DNA of 10,000 nucleotides from Nitrospira sp. (GTDB taxonomy: Bacteria; Nitrospirota; Nitrospiria; Nitrospirales; Nitrospiraceae), in NCBI GenBank assembly GCA_020216985.1, contig JAIWOH010000105.1, forward strand, positions 1 through 10,000, read 5' to 3'. Positions within the stretch are counted from its first letter, which is position 1; every line of letters begins with the position of its first letter. The position numbers and the translations under genes were made by a program. The notes beneath the pieces were generated by a model. That model was not told the DNA's origin. It saw nothing but the letters and a program-made list of their open reading frames with translations, and searched no databases. Below are positions 1 to 6,233 of this stretch, in pieces.

Positions 1-722
1 ACCAGCGCATGCCCCGGCAAGACACTGTCTCCGTCCTCCGCTTCCTTGACTGAAATCCGGCAAAGAGCATTCATGCGGTCGGCCCACGACCTGGTGAACC
101 GCTCCGGCATATGCTGCGTGATGAGGATCGGAGGGGTATTCGGAGGCAGCTCCACCAGAATATCCTTGACCGCTTCGGTCCCACCGGTGGAAGCCCCGAT
201 GGCGATGATGGTGTCCGTCGTCTTGAGCATCGCCCCTGAGACTGCGCCGAGTTTCAAGTTGCAAGCTTTACGATCAGGATCGGATTTGCAGCCTGCAGCC
301 TGAAACTTAGAACTCTTGATCTTGGCCTGCGCCGCCGCTTTGACCTTGGCGATCAAATCCTGCGCGATTTCCTCCATCCCTTCCCGCAGATCGATCTTCG
401 GCTTGGTAATGAAATCGACTGCGCCGAGTTCCAACGCCCGCAGCGTGGTCTCGCAACCGACCTCGGTCAACGAACTCACCATGATGACCGGCATCGGACG
501 GCCGCGCATGAGCTTTTCCAGAAACGTCAGGCCGTCCATCTTGGGCATTTCCACGTCGAGCGTCAGCACATCGGGATTCAGCGCCTTGATTTTTTCGCGC
601 GCGATATAGGGGTCCGGCGCCGAGCCAATGACCTCGATCTCAGAGTCTCGCGACAAAAGCGAGGCCAGCACCTGACGCATCAGCGCCGAATCATCGACCG
701 TCAGAACGCGGATCTTACTCAT
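1..722 (-). CDS. cheB: CheB: chemotaxis response regulator, protein-glutamate methylesterase/glutaminase (partial, C-terminus beyond window)
   Basis: CheB removes methyl groups from chemoreceptor glutamates and deamidates receptor glutamines, and CheA phosphorylation activates it. The visible 240 residues show a receiver domain at about residues 3-120, with acidic pocket D10/D11, phosphoacceptor D56 in [11 protein letters not shown]83/S84 and K107 in the TKP motif. A linker follows, then the start of the esterase domain with nucleophile S178 in GASTGG and catalytic H204 in TQHMP. The catalytic Asp lies past the left edge. From memory, E. coli CheB has S164 and H190, so this linker is about 14 residues longer; the extra length coincides with a repeat-like segment at 249-315. 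ATG at 722 is preceded by GGGGGGAATTC, a G-rich ribosome site. It is the last gene visible in the minus-strand cluster, 86 bp after cheD. Identification is secure. Confidence 0.96.
   Translation of the reverse strand, partial: MSKIRVLTVDDSALMRQVLASLLSRDSEIEVIGSAPDPYIAREKIKALNPDVLTLDVEMPKMDGLTFLEKLMRGRPMPVIMVSSLTEVGCETTLRALELGAVDFITKPKIDLREGMEEIAQDLIAKVKAAAQAKIKSSKFQAAGCKSDPDRKACNLKLGAVSGAMLKTTDTIIAIGASTGGTEAVKDILVELPPNTPPILITQHMPERFTRSWADRMNALCRISVKEAEDGDSVLPGHAL
249..315 (-). repeat. GAAAC-type dispersed repeat within the cheB linker
   Basis: On the minus strand the segment opens with AAGTTTCAGG and closes with CAACTTGAAACTC. These are the same arms seen in the noncoding elements at 745-798, 9196-9263 and 9704-9740. 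It lies between the receiver and esterase domains of CheB, is open in the cheB frame, and encodes a Lys/Cys-rich stretch (about residues 137-159, with C145 and C154). I infer an in-frame insertion of the repeat; it could also be chance drift towards similar composition. Confidence 0.55.
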
Positions 723-744
723 GAATTCCCCCCATGGAGTTTCC

Positions 745-798
745 GATTTCGAGTTTCATGTGTCGCAAAACCAGAAACTTGAAACCTGGAGCCTGACA
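745..798. repeat. GAAAC-type intergenic repeat between cheD and cheB
   Basis: The cheD-cheB gap holds GAGTTTCATG and AGAAACTTGAAACCTGG, inverted arms around a short spacer. On the minus strand the end ATGAAACTCGAAATC is identical over 15 bases to a plus-strand segment starting at 9720, upstream of the ferredoxin gene. The element would lie in the leader just ahead of the cheB ribosome site. No mobility gene is linked to it. Confidence 0.65.
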
Positions 799-808
799 CG
801 TCCGGATA

Positions 809-1450
809 TTAGAACAGCGTCACATCCTCCGCCGACTGCTCTTTCGCCTTTTTGATCTTCACGGCATATTCCGATTCGCGATCAAAAATCGTGCGGTTCT
901 TGAGCCGCTCGATTTTCTTGACCAAAACCCGGCCGGTATCGGTGAAGTAGTAGATCTTCCTCGGATACACATCTCCAAGATCGACCTTGGCCGGCGTCAG
1001 TCCTTCCGTTTGCAAAAACCCGAGCACCCATTCGGCATTTCTGGCCCCCACATCGATGTTGCCGTCATAAATTTTTCCGGCGCCGAAGAGTTTGACTTCG
1101 AGCCGGCTTTTGAGGCCGCCGCGTTTCAGAATCTCGTTGATCAGCGTCTCCATCGCATAGGAGCCGTAGCGTGTGGATTCACCCCACGAATCCGTCGAGG
1201 CCTCCTTCGGTTCCGGGAGCATGAAATGATTCATTCCTCCGACCTTGGCGACCGGATCACGAATGCAGGCGGAAATGCACGAGCCCAAGACCGTGTATAC
1301 GATCATCGGTTCCGCGCTGACGAAATACTCTCCGGGAAGAATAGAGGCGATTTCATGGGGAAAGCGGCTGTCGCGCATCCGCCGGATATGGGCGAACGAA
1401 TCGTCCTTCGTGCAGCGTGCAGCGCGCAGCGTGTCGGGCAAAAGGGTCAC
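809..1450 (-). CDS. cheD: CheD: chemoreceptor glutamine deamidase
   Basis: CheD hydrolyses specific receptor glutamines to glutamate, and in CheC-containing bacteria it also binds CheC. The family signature is clear: T-VLGSC with the nucleophilic Cys, followed by GG-NHFMLP with the catalytic His. The C-terminal half has LFGAGKIYDGNIDVGARNAE, typical of the family. The frame is open up to 1552. I prefer GTG at 1450 because AGGGGAGG lies exactly 9 bases upstream (1460-1467), giving 213 residues. The ATG at 1552 has only repeat sequence upstream. An ATG at 1378, directly before the conserved RDSRFPHE core, is another possibility but lacks a well-spaced ribosome site. The extra N-terminal stretch contains a tandem heptamer (1409-1433). 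The gene lies 112 bp after cheR. No CheC is visible. Family call is very secure; the start is moderately so. Confidence 0.93.
   Translation of the reverse strand: MTLLPDTLRAARCTKDDSFAHIRRMRDSRFPHEIASILPGEYFVSAEPMIVYTVLGSCISACIRDPVAKVGGMNHFMLPEPKEASTDSWGESTRYGSYAMETLINEILKRGGLKSRLEVKLFGAGKIYDGNIDVGARNAEWVLGFLQTEGLTPAKVDLGDVYPRKIYYFTDTGRVLVKKIERLKNRTIFDRESEYAVKIKKAKEQSAEDVTLF
1409..1433. repeat. Tandem heptamer CGTGCAG (about 3.5 copies) inside the cheD 5' region
   Basis: The plus strand reads CGTGCAG, CGTGCAG, CGCGCAG, CGTG in succession. It lies between the preferred GTG start of cheD and the conserved CheD core, encoding TLRAARC in frame. A related CACGCAGCGTG string occurs in the repeat at 9196-9263. 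Confidence 0.7.
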
Positions 1451-1459
1451 GGCAACTAT

Positions 1460-1467
1460 CCTCCCCT
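1460..1467 (-). promoter_or_regulatory. Ribosome binding site deciding the GTG start of cheD
   Basis: AGGGGAGG on the minus strand is 9 bases ahead of GTG 1450. It is among the best Shine-Dalgarno matches in the window and is the main reason for not using the upstream ATG at 1552. Confidence 0.7.
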
Positions 1468-1537
1468 GATCGATCGATGGTCTGCCTAGAGTTTCTTGAT
1501 CGGGTCCCGCAGCATCCCCATCTATCGTGTGCGCTAT

Positions 1538-1572
1538 CGCTTCACGCTTCACGAACGACGCTTCACGTTTCC
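1538..1572. repeat. TTCACG-type repeat at the cheR-cheD junction
   Basis: Iterated CTTCACG units (CGCTTCACGCTTCACG, then CGACGCTTCACGTTTCC) run through the cheR stop codon (1563-1565) and the adjacent gap. The minus-strand form aligns at 19 of 23 positions with 8533-8555 in the cheW-receptor gap. The last CheR codons therefore appear to be built from the repeat. Confidence 0.65.
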
Positions 1573-2381
1573 TTCCGATAGATCGTCGGAGCGATCAACT
1601 TGAACGGATGCGTGATCCACTGCAAGCTTTCCGAATGGCCGATGAACAGATACCCCCCGGGTTTGATATACGAGTGGAACTTGTTGACGAGCGTTTCCTG
1701 AGTGTCATGATCGAAGTAGATCATCACGTTGCGGCAAAATACGACGTCAAGCGGAGTCTTGATGGGAAACCGCTCGTCCATGAGATTCACCCGTCGGAAT
1801 TGGATCATGCCCGACAAGTGCGGCTTGACCTTGACCAGACCGGCGCGTTCGCCACGCCCTTTGAGAAAATGCCGTTTGACCATATCGGGCGGCAGCATCC
1901 GCACGCGCTCTTCGTCATAGACACCCGCCGCGGCCTTGGCCAAGACTCGGGTCGAGAGATCGGAGGCCAGGATCTTGAAGTCCCACTCGGCCGGATTCTC
2001 GACACTGTCATACAGGGTCATGGCGATGGTGTACGGCTCTTCCCCGCTCGAACAGGCCGACGACCAAATCCGAATGCGTTTGGTGCGCGAGCATTCCGGG
2101 AGGACCCGCTCCCGCAGAAAGTCGAAATGCTTCGGCTCTCGGAAGAAATCGGTCTTGTTCGTTGAAATCAGATCCAGCATCCGCGTGAATTCTTCACCGG
2201 TGCGATCCGTGGTCACCTTTTCGTAGTATTCCGTGAAGGTCGCCAAGCCGAGCTCACGGAGGCGTTTCGACAGGCGGGACACCACCAATGACGTCTTCTG
2301 CTCGCCCAGGGCGATCCCGCTTTCTTCGTAGATCAACGCGCACAACCGACGATATTCATCCGCCGTGATGGTGAATTCCAT
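1563..2381 (-). CDS. cheR: CheR: chemoreceptor glutamate O-methyltransferase (pentapeptide-dependent type)
   Basis: CheR transfers methyl groups from S-adenosylmethionine to receptor glutamates. Seen in the sequence: an N-terminal helical domain (about 1-75) ending in ISTNKTDFFRE, the SAM-binding loop WSSACSSGEEPY (106-117), D141 in LASDLS, and FCRNVMIYF (215-223). The beta-subdomain loop FLKGRGERAGLVKVK (172-186) has the same length as the remembered E. coli loop, FMRGTGPHEGLVRVR. That extended loop is characteristic of CheRs that dock on a receptor C-terminal pentapeptide, and both receptors here end in EFEEF. I chose ATG 2381 (272 residues) because MEFTITADEY matches the usual family N-terminus and GGGAG lies 11 bases upstream. 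A GTG at 2399 is in frame and would add six residues. A sigma-28-like promoter lies about 65 bases upstream. Confidence 0.95.
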   Translation of the reverse strand: MEFTITADEYRRLCALIYEESGIALGEQKTSLVVSRLSKRLRELGLATFTEYYEKVTTDRTGEEFTRMLDLISTNKTDFFREPKHFDFLRERVLPECSRTKRIRIWSSACSSGEEPYTIAMTLYDSVENPAEWDFKILASDLSTRVLAKAAAGVYDEERVRMLPPDMVKRHFLKGRGERAGLVKVKPHLSGMIQFRRVNLMDERFPIKTPLDVVFCRNVMIYFDHDTQETLVNKFHSYIKPGGYLFIGHSESLQWITHPFKLIAPTIYRKET

Positions 2382-2446
2382 ACGAGGGGACGCTCCCACG
2401 ACACCGGCACGCGGGATACGAAGCGTGCGGACCGGATGCTTGTTTC

Positions 2447-2474
2447 TTATCGGCCGGCTCCCGTCGATTCTTGA
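2447..2474 (-). promoter_or_regulatory. Candidate sigma-28 (FliA) promoter upstream of cheR
   Basis: The minus strand has a complete GCCGATAA at 2454-2447, identical to the FliA -10 consensus. TCAAGAAT (2474-2467) lies 12 bases upstream, against consensus TAAAGTTT with 11. The -35 matches at five of eight positions and the spacing is one base long, so activity may be reduced. Predicted transcription starts near 2440, giving a leader of about 60 bases to ATG 2381. It sits in the longest gap of the cluster, where an internal promoter is expected. Confidence 0.6.
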
Positions 2475-2605
2475 TGGAGCCGTCTATCGAAGGTCACTGA
2501 GGACGTCGGCTCGGCAAGACACGCCACGACACGCCGCCCATGGACCGGCATTTGCGGTTTCGGGCGACCTCTCACAATCAGCCGCTTGAAATATGAAACA
2601 AGGAA

Positions 2606-2633
2606 CCGATCCGACATTGCCGATCCGATATTG
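2606..2633. repeat. 14-bp tandem duplication
   Basis: CCGATCCGACATTG (2606-2619) is followed directly by CCGATCCGATATTG (2620-2633), with one mismatch. It is noncoding and lies between the receptor stop codon and the cheR promoter. It may be a protein-binding pair or simple slippage. Confidence 0.75.
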
Positions 2634-2666
2634 CCTTCGGAGGGAGCGCGAGCGGCATGACTTGCG

Positions 2667-2684
2667 GGGCGGACACGGCCGCCC
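2667..2684. terminator. Weak GC hairpin downstream of the membrane receptor gene
   Basis: GGGCGG and CCGCCC pair around a six-base loop, 52-69 bases after the receptor stop codon. On the minus (transcribed) strand no T-run follows; four Ts follow on the plus strand only. It may partially terminate or protect the receptor transcript before the cheR promoter. Weak evidence. Confidence 0.25.
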
Positions 2685-2735
2685 GGTTTTCGTCTTGCGA
2701 GTCCGGCCATCATGTCCGTCTCTTGTCATCGGGGA

Positions 2736-5675
2736 CTAAAATTCTTCAAACTCCTCGTCAGTCCGACGGCGATCTTTCCCGTTTCCCGCATGCACGGCCG
2801 CCTGCAAGCCGGCATCGTCACCAGGCAAGTCGTCGCGTCTCTCGGTCTTGGGTCGAGTCACGGCCTGCGATTTCCGCTTATCCGCCAGGTGCGTTCGAGC
2901 GACACGCGACGCATTATCAGATGGTTCGTAGCTCTCATGGATCGCCTCCGCCGTCTTCTCTCTCAACTCGGCCACGGCGGGCATCGCCGCTTTCGCTTCT
3001 TCCGTCGCATTGACCTTGAAGGACATGACTTGCTTTTTCAACGCCAGGGACTGTGCCCGCATCGATTGGCTGGCGGCGGTGATTTCTTCGACCAGCGCGG
3101 CGTTTTGCTGCGTGGCCTGGTCCATTTGCATCACCGACGTATTCACCTGGTCGATCCCGCCGGCCTGCTCCTGCGAAGCGGCCGAGATCTCCGCGATGAT
3201 GTCCGTGAGCCGCTTGACCGACATCACGATTTCATTGAGAGTCTGGCCCGATTGATTGACCAACTCACTCCCCTCGGACACCCGCTGGAGCGACTCCATA
3301 ATCAGCCCCTTAATCTCTTTGGCCGCCGTCGCCGACCGCTGGGCGAGGTTTCGCACCTCGGCGGCCACTACAGCAAACCCCCTCCCATGTTCCCCGGCTC
3401 GCGCGGCCTCCACCGCGGCATTGAGGGCCAACAGATTGGTCTGAAACGCGATTTCATCGATCACCGTGATGATGTCGGCAATCTTCTTGCTGCACTTGGT
3501 GATTTCGCTCATCGCTTCGACGGCCTTGCTGGTCACGGTTCCGCCCTTGCTGGCGACATCGCGAGCCGCGATGGCCAGTTGATTGGCTTGCTGGGCGTTG
3601 TCGGCATTTTGCTTCACCGTGGAGGTCATCTCCTCCATCGCGCTTGACGTCTCCTCCAACGATGCGGCCTGTTCGGTGGTCCGCCGGGACAAATCCTCAT
3701 TGCCCTTGGCGATCTCTTCCGCGGAGAGCGAGACGCTCTCCGTGGCTTCGCGCACCGTGACCATAGACTCCTTCAGCTTGGCGATCGCCAGATTGAGGCT
3801 GTCCTTGATTTGGGCAAAATCCCCTTGGTAGTCCCCGATCATGGACTTGGTCAGGTCGCAATTCGAAAGCGCCCACAGCACCTCTTGCGCCTCTTGCCAG
3901 GGTTTGATGACGGCGTCGAGAAGCCGGTTGAAGCTCTCGGTGAGCTGTTTCGCTTGCCCCTCGAACCGATCGGTCTCGATCCGCTCTTTCAGTCGGCCTC
4001 CCGCCGCCGCAGCAATCAGGCGTTCGACGGCGATCTCCGCCTGCTTTTCTCCCGTGATGTCAGTGTTGAACGCCACCACCTTGACCGGCCTACCCAATTC
4101 ATCCAAGACTGGATTATAGCTGGACCGTAGCCAGACCTCCCGGCCGCCCTTGGCAACACAGCGATAGACTCCCCGATCCACCTCCTTCCGATTCAGTTTT
4201 TCCCAGAACGTGGCATACTCGCTCGTGTTCGCATAGGCCGGATCGCAGAACGTCCGGTGATGTTGCCCCTTGATCTCGTCCAATGAGTATCCCATGATCT
4301 TCAGGAAGTTCTCGTTGGCGGTGATGACCGTCCCATCCATGGCAAACTCGACGGTGGCGTACATCCGATCGATCGCATCGACGATCCCCTTCATCTGCTG
4401 GCGCGCGATCTCCTGCGCCGTGATGTCGTACCGGACGCCCACGTATTTGCGGGGCTTGCCGGTTTTCTTATCCAGTACCGGTGCAATGACCGCATCCACA
4501 TAGTACGGGGTGCCGTCCTTGCGCCGGTTTTTGATGACGCCATGGAAGATCTGCCCCCGCCCGATCGTGGCCCACAGCTGCTTGAAGACCTCCTTGGGCA
4601 TGTCCGGATGGCGCACGATGCTGTGCGGCTTACCGAGCAATTCTTCTCTCGAATACTGGGAGACTTCGCAGAACTTGTCGTTAACATTAATGATGTTGCC
4701 CTTGAGGTCGGATTCCGAGACGATGGTGGTCATATTCATGATGGCTTCGCGGACCTTGAATTCGTCCTGCCACTCGTCCCGTTCCTGCGCAAACTGGGCG
4801 GCCTGCTCCTGCGCTGCCGCCGCCAACTCCTGCTGCTTGGCAGCGGCTGCCTTAAGATTCTCGCCCATTTCATTGAATACCGCAGCCAACTGCCCCACCT
4901 CATCCCGCGTCGCGACGGATGAGCGGGCGTCAAGGTCGCCGCTGCCGATCGCCCGCGCGGCGTCCAAGAGGTTCGTCATATCGGCCACGAGGTGTCGTGT
5001 GACCACATATCCCAGGAGCAGTCCGAGCACAATTACCGTCGCTGTGCTGACCATGAGCGTCCACGTCGCCCTGGCGCCGATGACATTCCCCTCCTCGTTC
5101 ATGTCTTTCCCCACATCGGCGACCGTCACCAGCAACATATCGAGCGCCTCAAGGGCGAGGTCAAGTTTTTGTTCCATCCCCTTTAGGAGAGGCAGTGCGC
5201 GAGGGTCCCTTGGGTCGGGTTTTTCGCCTTTTTCCCAACGGGTGCGATCGAACGCGAGCAATTGTTCCGACGCGGTAAAATAGTCTTCTAATTCACGGCG
5301 GAACGTCTGGAGATCGTGAGCTTCGTTTCGCCCGCCTTGCGAGACGCGGAGAGTGGTCGAGGCATAGGTATTCAGCGGTTGATGAATGTCCGTCTTCAGC
5401 TTGGCGGCGACGTCGGCAAACCGCTCGAATTCCACTCGGTCACCGGAGAACCGCGCCTGGCGCACGGCATTACGATGACGCGTAAGGTTATTCGCCACAT
5501 GAGCGAGGTTGGTGCCGGCGACCGTGTAGTCTTCATAGACGACCCGGAGATTTTCGCGCAACGACGACACTCCCATAATGACCAGGACTCCGACCACCAG
5601 CGTAAGGGCGCTGATCAGCGAGAAACTCACCTGCAGCTTCCAGCGGAGCTTCAAATTATTGAACCAGCTCTTCAT
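2736..5675 (-). CDS. Membrane methyl-accepting chemotaxis protein: periplasmic bundle, HAMP, two PAS, signalling domain, docking tail
   Basis: This 979-residue chemoreceptor has TM1 at about 17-38, a periplasmic helical region of about 165 residues (four-helix-bundle size), TM2 at about 206-226, HAMP at about 227-280 and an Ala/Gln coiled coil to about 300. PAS1 (about 315-425) carries VRHPDMP (354-360) and [15 protein letters not shown], closely resembling the FAD-binding PAS of Aer. PAS2 (about 437-545) has the QHHRTFCDP type. A HAMP-like segment (about 546-640) leads to the signalling domain (about 640-885) with tip [20 protein letters not shown], aligning without gaps to remembered Tsr (36H class). 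The Glu/Gln-rich stretch near 666-690 fits adaptation sites. A roughly 90-residue hydrophilic tail ends in EFEEF, a CheR/CheB docking pentapeptide. ATG 5675 has GGAGG 7 bases upstream. It probably couples external and cytoplasmic redox-type inputs; the ligand is unknown. Confidence 0.93.
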   Translation of the reverse strand: MKSWFNNLKLRWKLQVSFSLISALTLVVGVLVIMGVSSLRENLRVVYEDYTVAGTNLAHVANNLTRHRNAVRQARFSGDRVEFERFADVAAKLKTDIHQPLNTYASTTLRVSQGGRNEAHDLQTFRRELEDYFTASEQLLAFDRTRWEKGEKPDPRDPRALPLLKGMEQKLDLALEALDMLLVTVADVGKDMNEEGNVIGARATWTLMVSTATVIVLGLLLGYVVTRHLVADMTNLLDAARAIGSGDLDARSSVATRDEVGQLAAVFNEMGENLKAAAAKQQELAAAAQEQAAQFAQERDEWQDEFKVREAIMNMTTIVSESDLKGNIINVNDKFCEVSQYSREELLGKPHSIVRHPDMPKEVFKQLWATIGRGQIFHGVIKNRRKDGTPYYVDAVIAPVLDKKTGKPRKYVGVRYDITAQEIARQQMKGIVDAIDRMYATVEFAMDGTVITANENFLKIMGYSLDEIKGQHHRTFCDPAYANTSEYATFWEKLNRKEVDRGVYRCVAKGGREVWLRSSYNPVLDELGRPVKVVAFNTDITGEKQAEIAVERLIAAAAGGRLKERIETDRFEGQAKQLTESFNRLLDAVIKPWQEAQEVLWALSNCDLTKSMIGDYQGDFAQIKDSLNLAIAKLKESMVTVREATESVSLSAEEIAKGNEDLSRRTTEQAASLEETSSAMEEMTSTVKQNADNAQQANQLAIAARDVASKGGTVTSKAVEAMSEITKCSKKIADIITVIDEIAFQTNLLALNAAVEAARAGEHGRGFAVVAAEVRNLAQRSATAAKEIKGLIMESLQRVSEGSELVNQSGQTLNEIVMSVKRLTDIIAEISAASQEQAGGIDQVNTSVMQMDQATQQNAALVEEITAASQSMRAQSLALKKQVMSFKVNATEEAKAAMPAVAELREKTAEAIHESYEPSDNASRVARTHLADKRKSQAVTRPKTERRDDLPGDDAGLQAAVHAGNGKDRRRTDEEFEEF

Positions 5676-5688
5676 TGTTACGCCTCCA

Positions 5689-5710
5689 GGTCAGGGTCAG
5701 AAGGGGTCAG
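5689..5710. repeat. Three direct GGTCAG repeats before the membrane receptor gene
   Basis: GGTCAG occurs at 5689, 5695 and 5705, next to the ribosome site of the receptor gene. Its role is unknown; it could be slippage or an RNA-level site. No promoter is recognisable in the surrounding 120-bp gap. Confidence 0.5.
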
Positions 5711-5795
5711 GACCGTTTGCGCACCGTGCCCTGCGGGTTGATCCGACACATGGTTTCTGGGTTCCTCGTCATTATGGTCCCAAACCGCACGATCG

Positions 5796-6167
5796 TCAGG
5801 CAGCCAGGCCCTTGCTCCACGCCGACATCGACGCGGTGAGTTTTGATGAGATCTTGGCGAAATCCCCTTCGATCGCCATGAGCTGCAACGCTTCCTGTTT
5901 TTTCCCGGCCATCGCGTACTCCAGGACCTTGGCCGCTGTTTTATGAAACTCCGCGTGCAATGCTCTGACTTCCCGATAATGGACACTGTTTTTGTCCTGT
6001 TCGTTCAACGTCGAACCGTAGAGCCACTTTCCAAAGGCACACTGGTTATCCACGCGAACGGCATCCACGGACATATCTGTCCGCCCTGTTTCAATGGCCT
6101 GGCTCAAACGCGTCTTCCACATGCCGTGCGCGCCGATCGCTTTATTGATTTCGTCTCTCGTCGCCAT
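5796..6167 (-). CDS. Stand-alone CZB (chemoreceptor zinc-binding) domain protein
   Basis: This 123-residue soluble protein is essentially one CZB domain. The four expected zinc ligands are visible: H14 in HGMWK, C43 in CAFGKWLYG, and H71 and H75 in HAEFH. Spacings (29, 28, 4) match those I recall for E. coli DgcZ (H22, C52, H79, H83). In known proteins CZB domains are fused to chemoreceptors or diguanylate cyclases, bind zinc tightly, and can respond to zinc or to cysteine oxidation by hypochlorous acid. Here the domain is free and encoded between two receptors that lack it, suggesting it acts in trans on one of them. I chose ATG 6167 because GGAGG lies 6 bases upstream; the longer frame to 6218 adds a stretch with no CZB character. 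Gaps are 66 bp from the upstream receptor and 120 bp to the downstream one, consistent with co-transcription. Confidence 0.9.
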   Translation of the reverse strand: MATRDEINKAIGAHGMWKTRLSQAIETGRTDMSVDAVRVDNQCAFGKWLYGSTLNEQDKNSVHYREVRALHAEFHKTAAKVLEYAMAGKKQEALQLMAIEGDFAKISSKLTASMSAWSKGLAA

Positions 6168-6233
6168 CCCGTTCCTCCCTTCCGTAAGCCGGTCTGCGTG
6201 AGATACCCCCTCTTGCACGATGAGCGCCCTGGA

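Larger units (their letters stand above)
2382..2735. other. Gap between the membrane receptor and cheR (354 bp)
   Basis: This is the longest stretch without a convincing gene. It holds the sigma-28-like promoter (2447-2474), a 14-bp tandem duplication (2606-2633) and a GC hairpin (2667-2684). Arg-rich open frames of 81-88 codons on the minus strand have no recognisable domain, no conserved motif and composition unlike the neighbouring proteins, so I treat them as noncoding. Confidence 0.6.

Noticed and set aside
1010..1489. 159-codon plus-strand frame opposite cheD
   Set aside because: It is antisense to a well-identified CheD frame and has no family features; typical of high-GC shadow frames.
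1411..1572. CRISPR-like array suggested by repeated CGTGCAG and CTTCACG units
   Set aside because: Units are 7 bases and contiguous, with no unique spacers of regular length; these are tandem microrepeats.
2447..2729. Arg-rich minus-strand open frames of 81-88 codons in the receptor-cheR gap
   Set aside because: They overlap each other in different frames, have no recognisable motif, and one of them runs into the sigma-28-like promoter. Composition reflects high GC, not selection for a protein.
2712..3647. 311-codon plus-strand frame opposite the membrane receptor C-terminus
   Set aside because: Its His/Arg/Leu-rich content is the reverse reading of receptor codons. The frames opposite the second receptor look the same, so it follows from codon usage.
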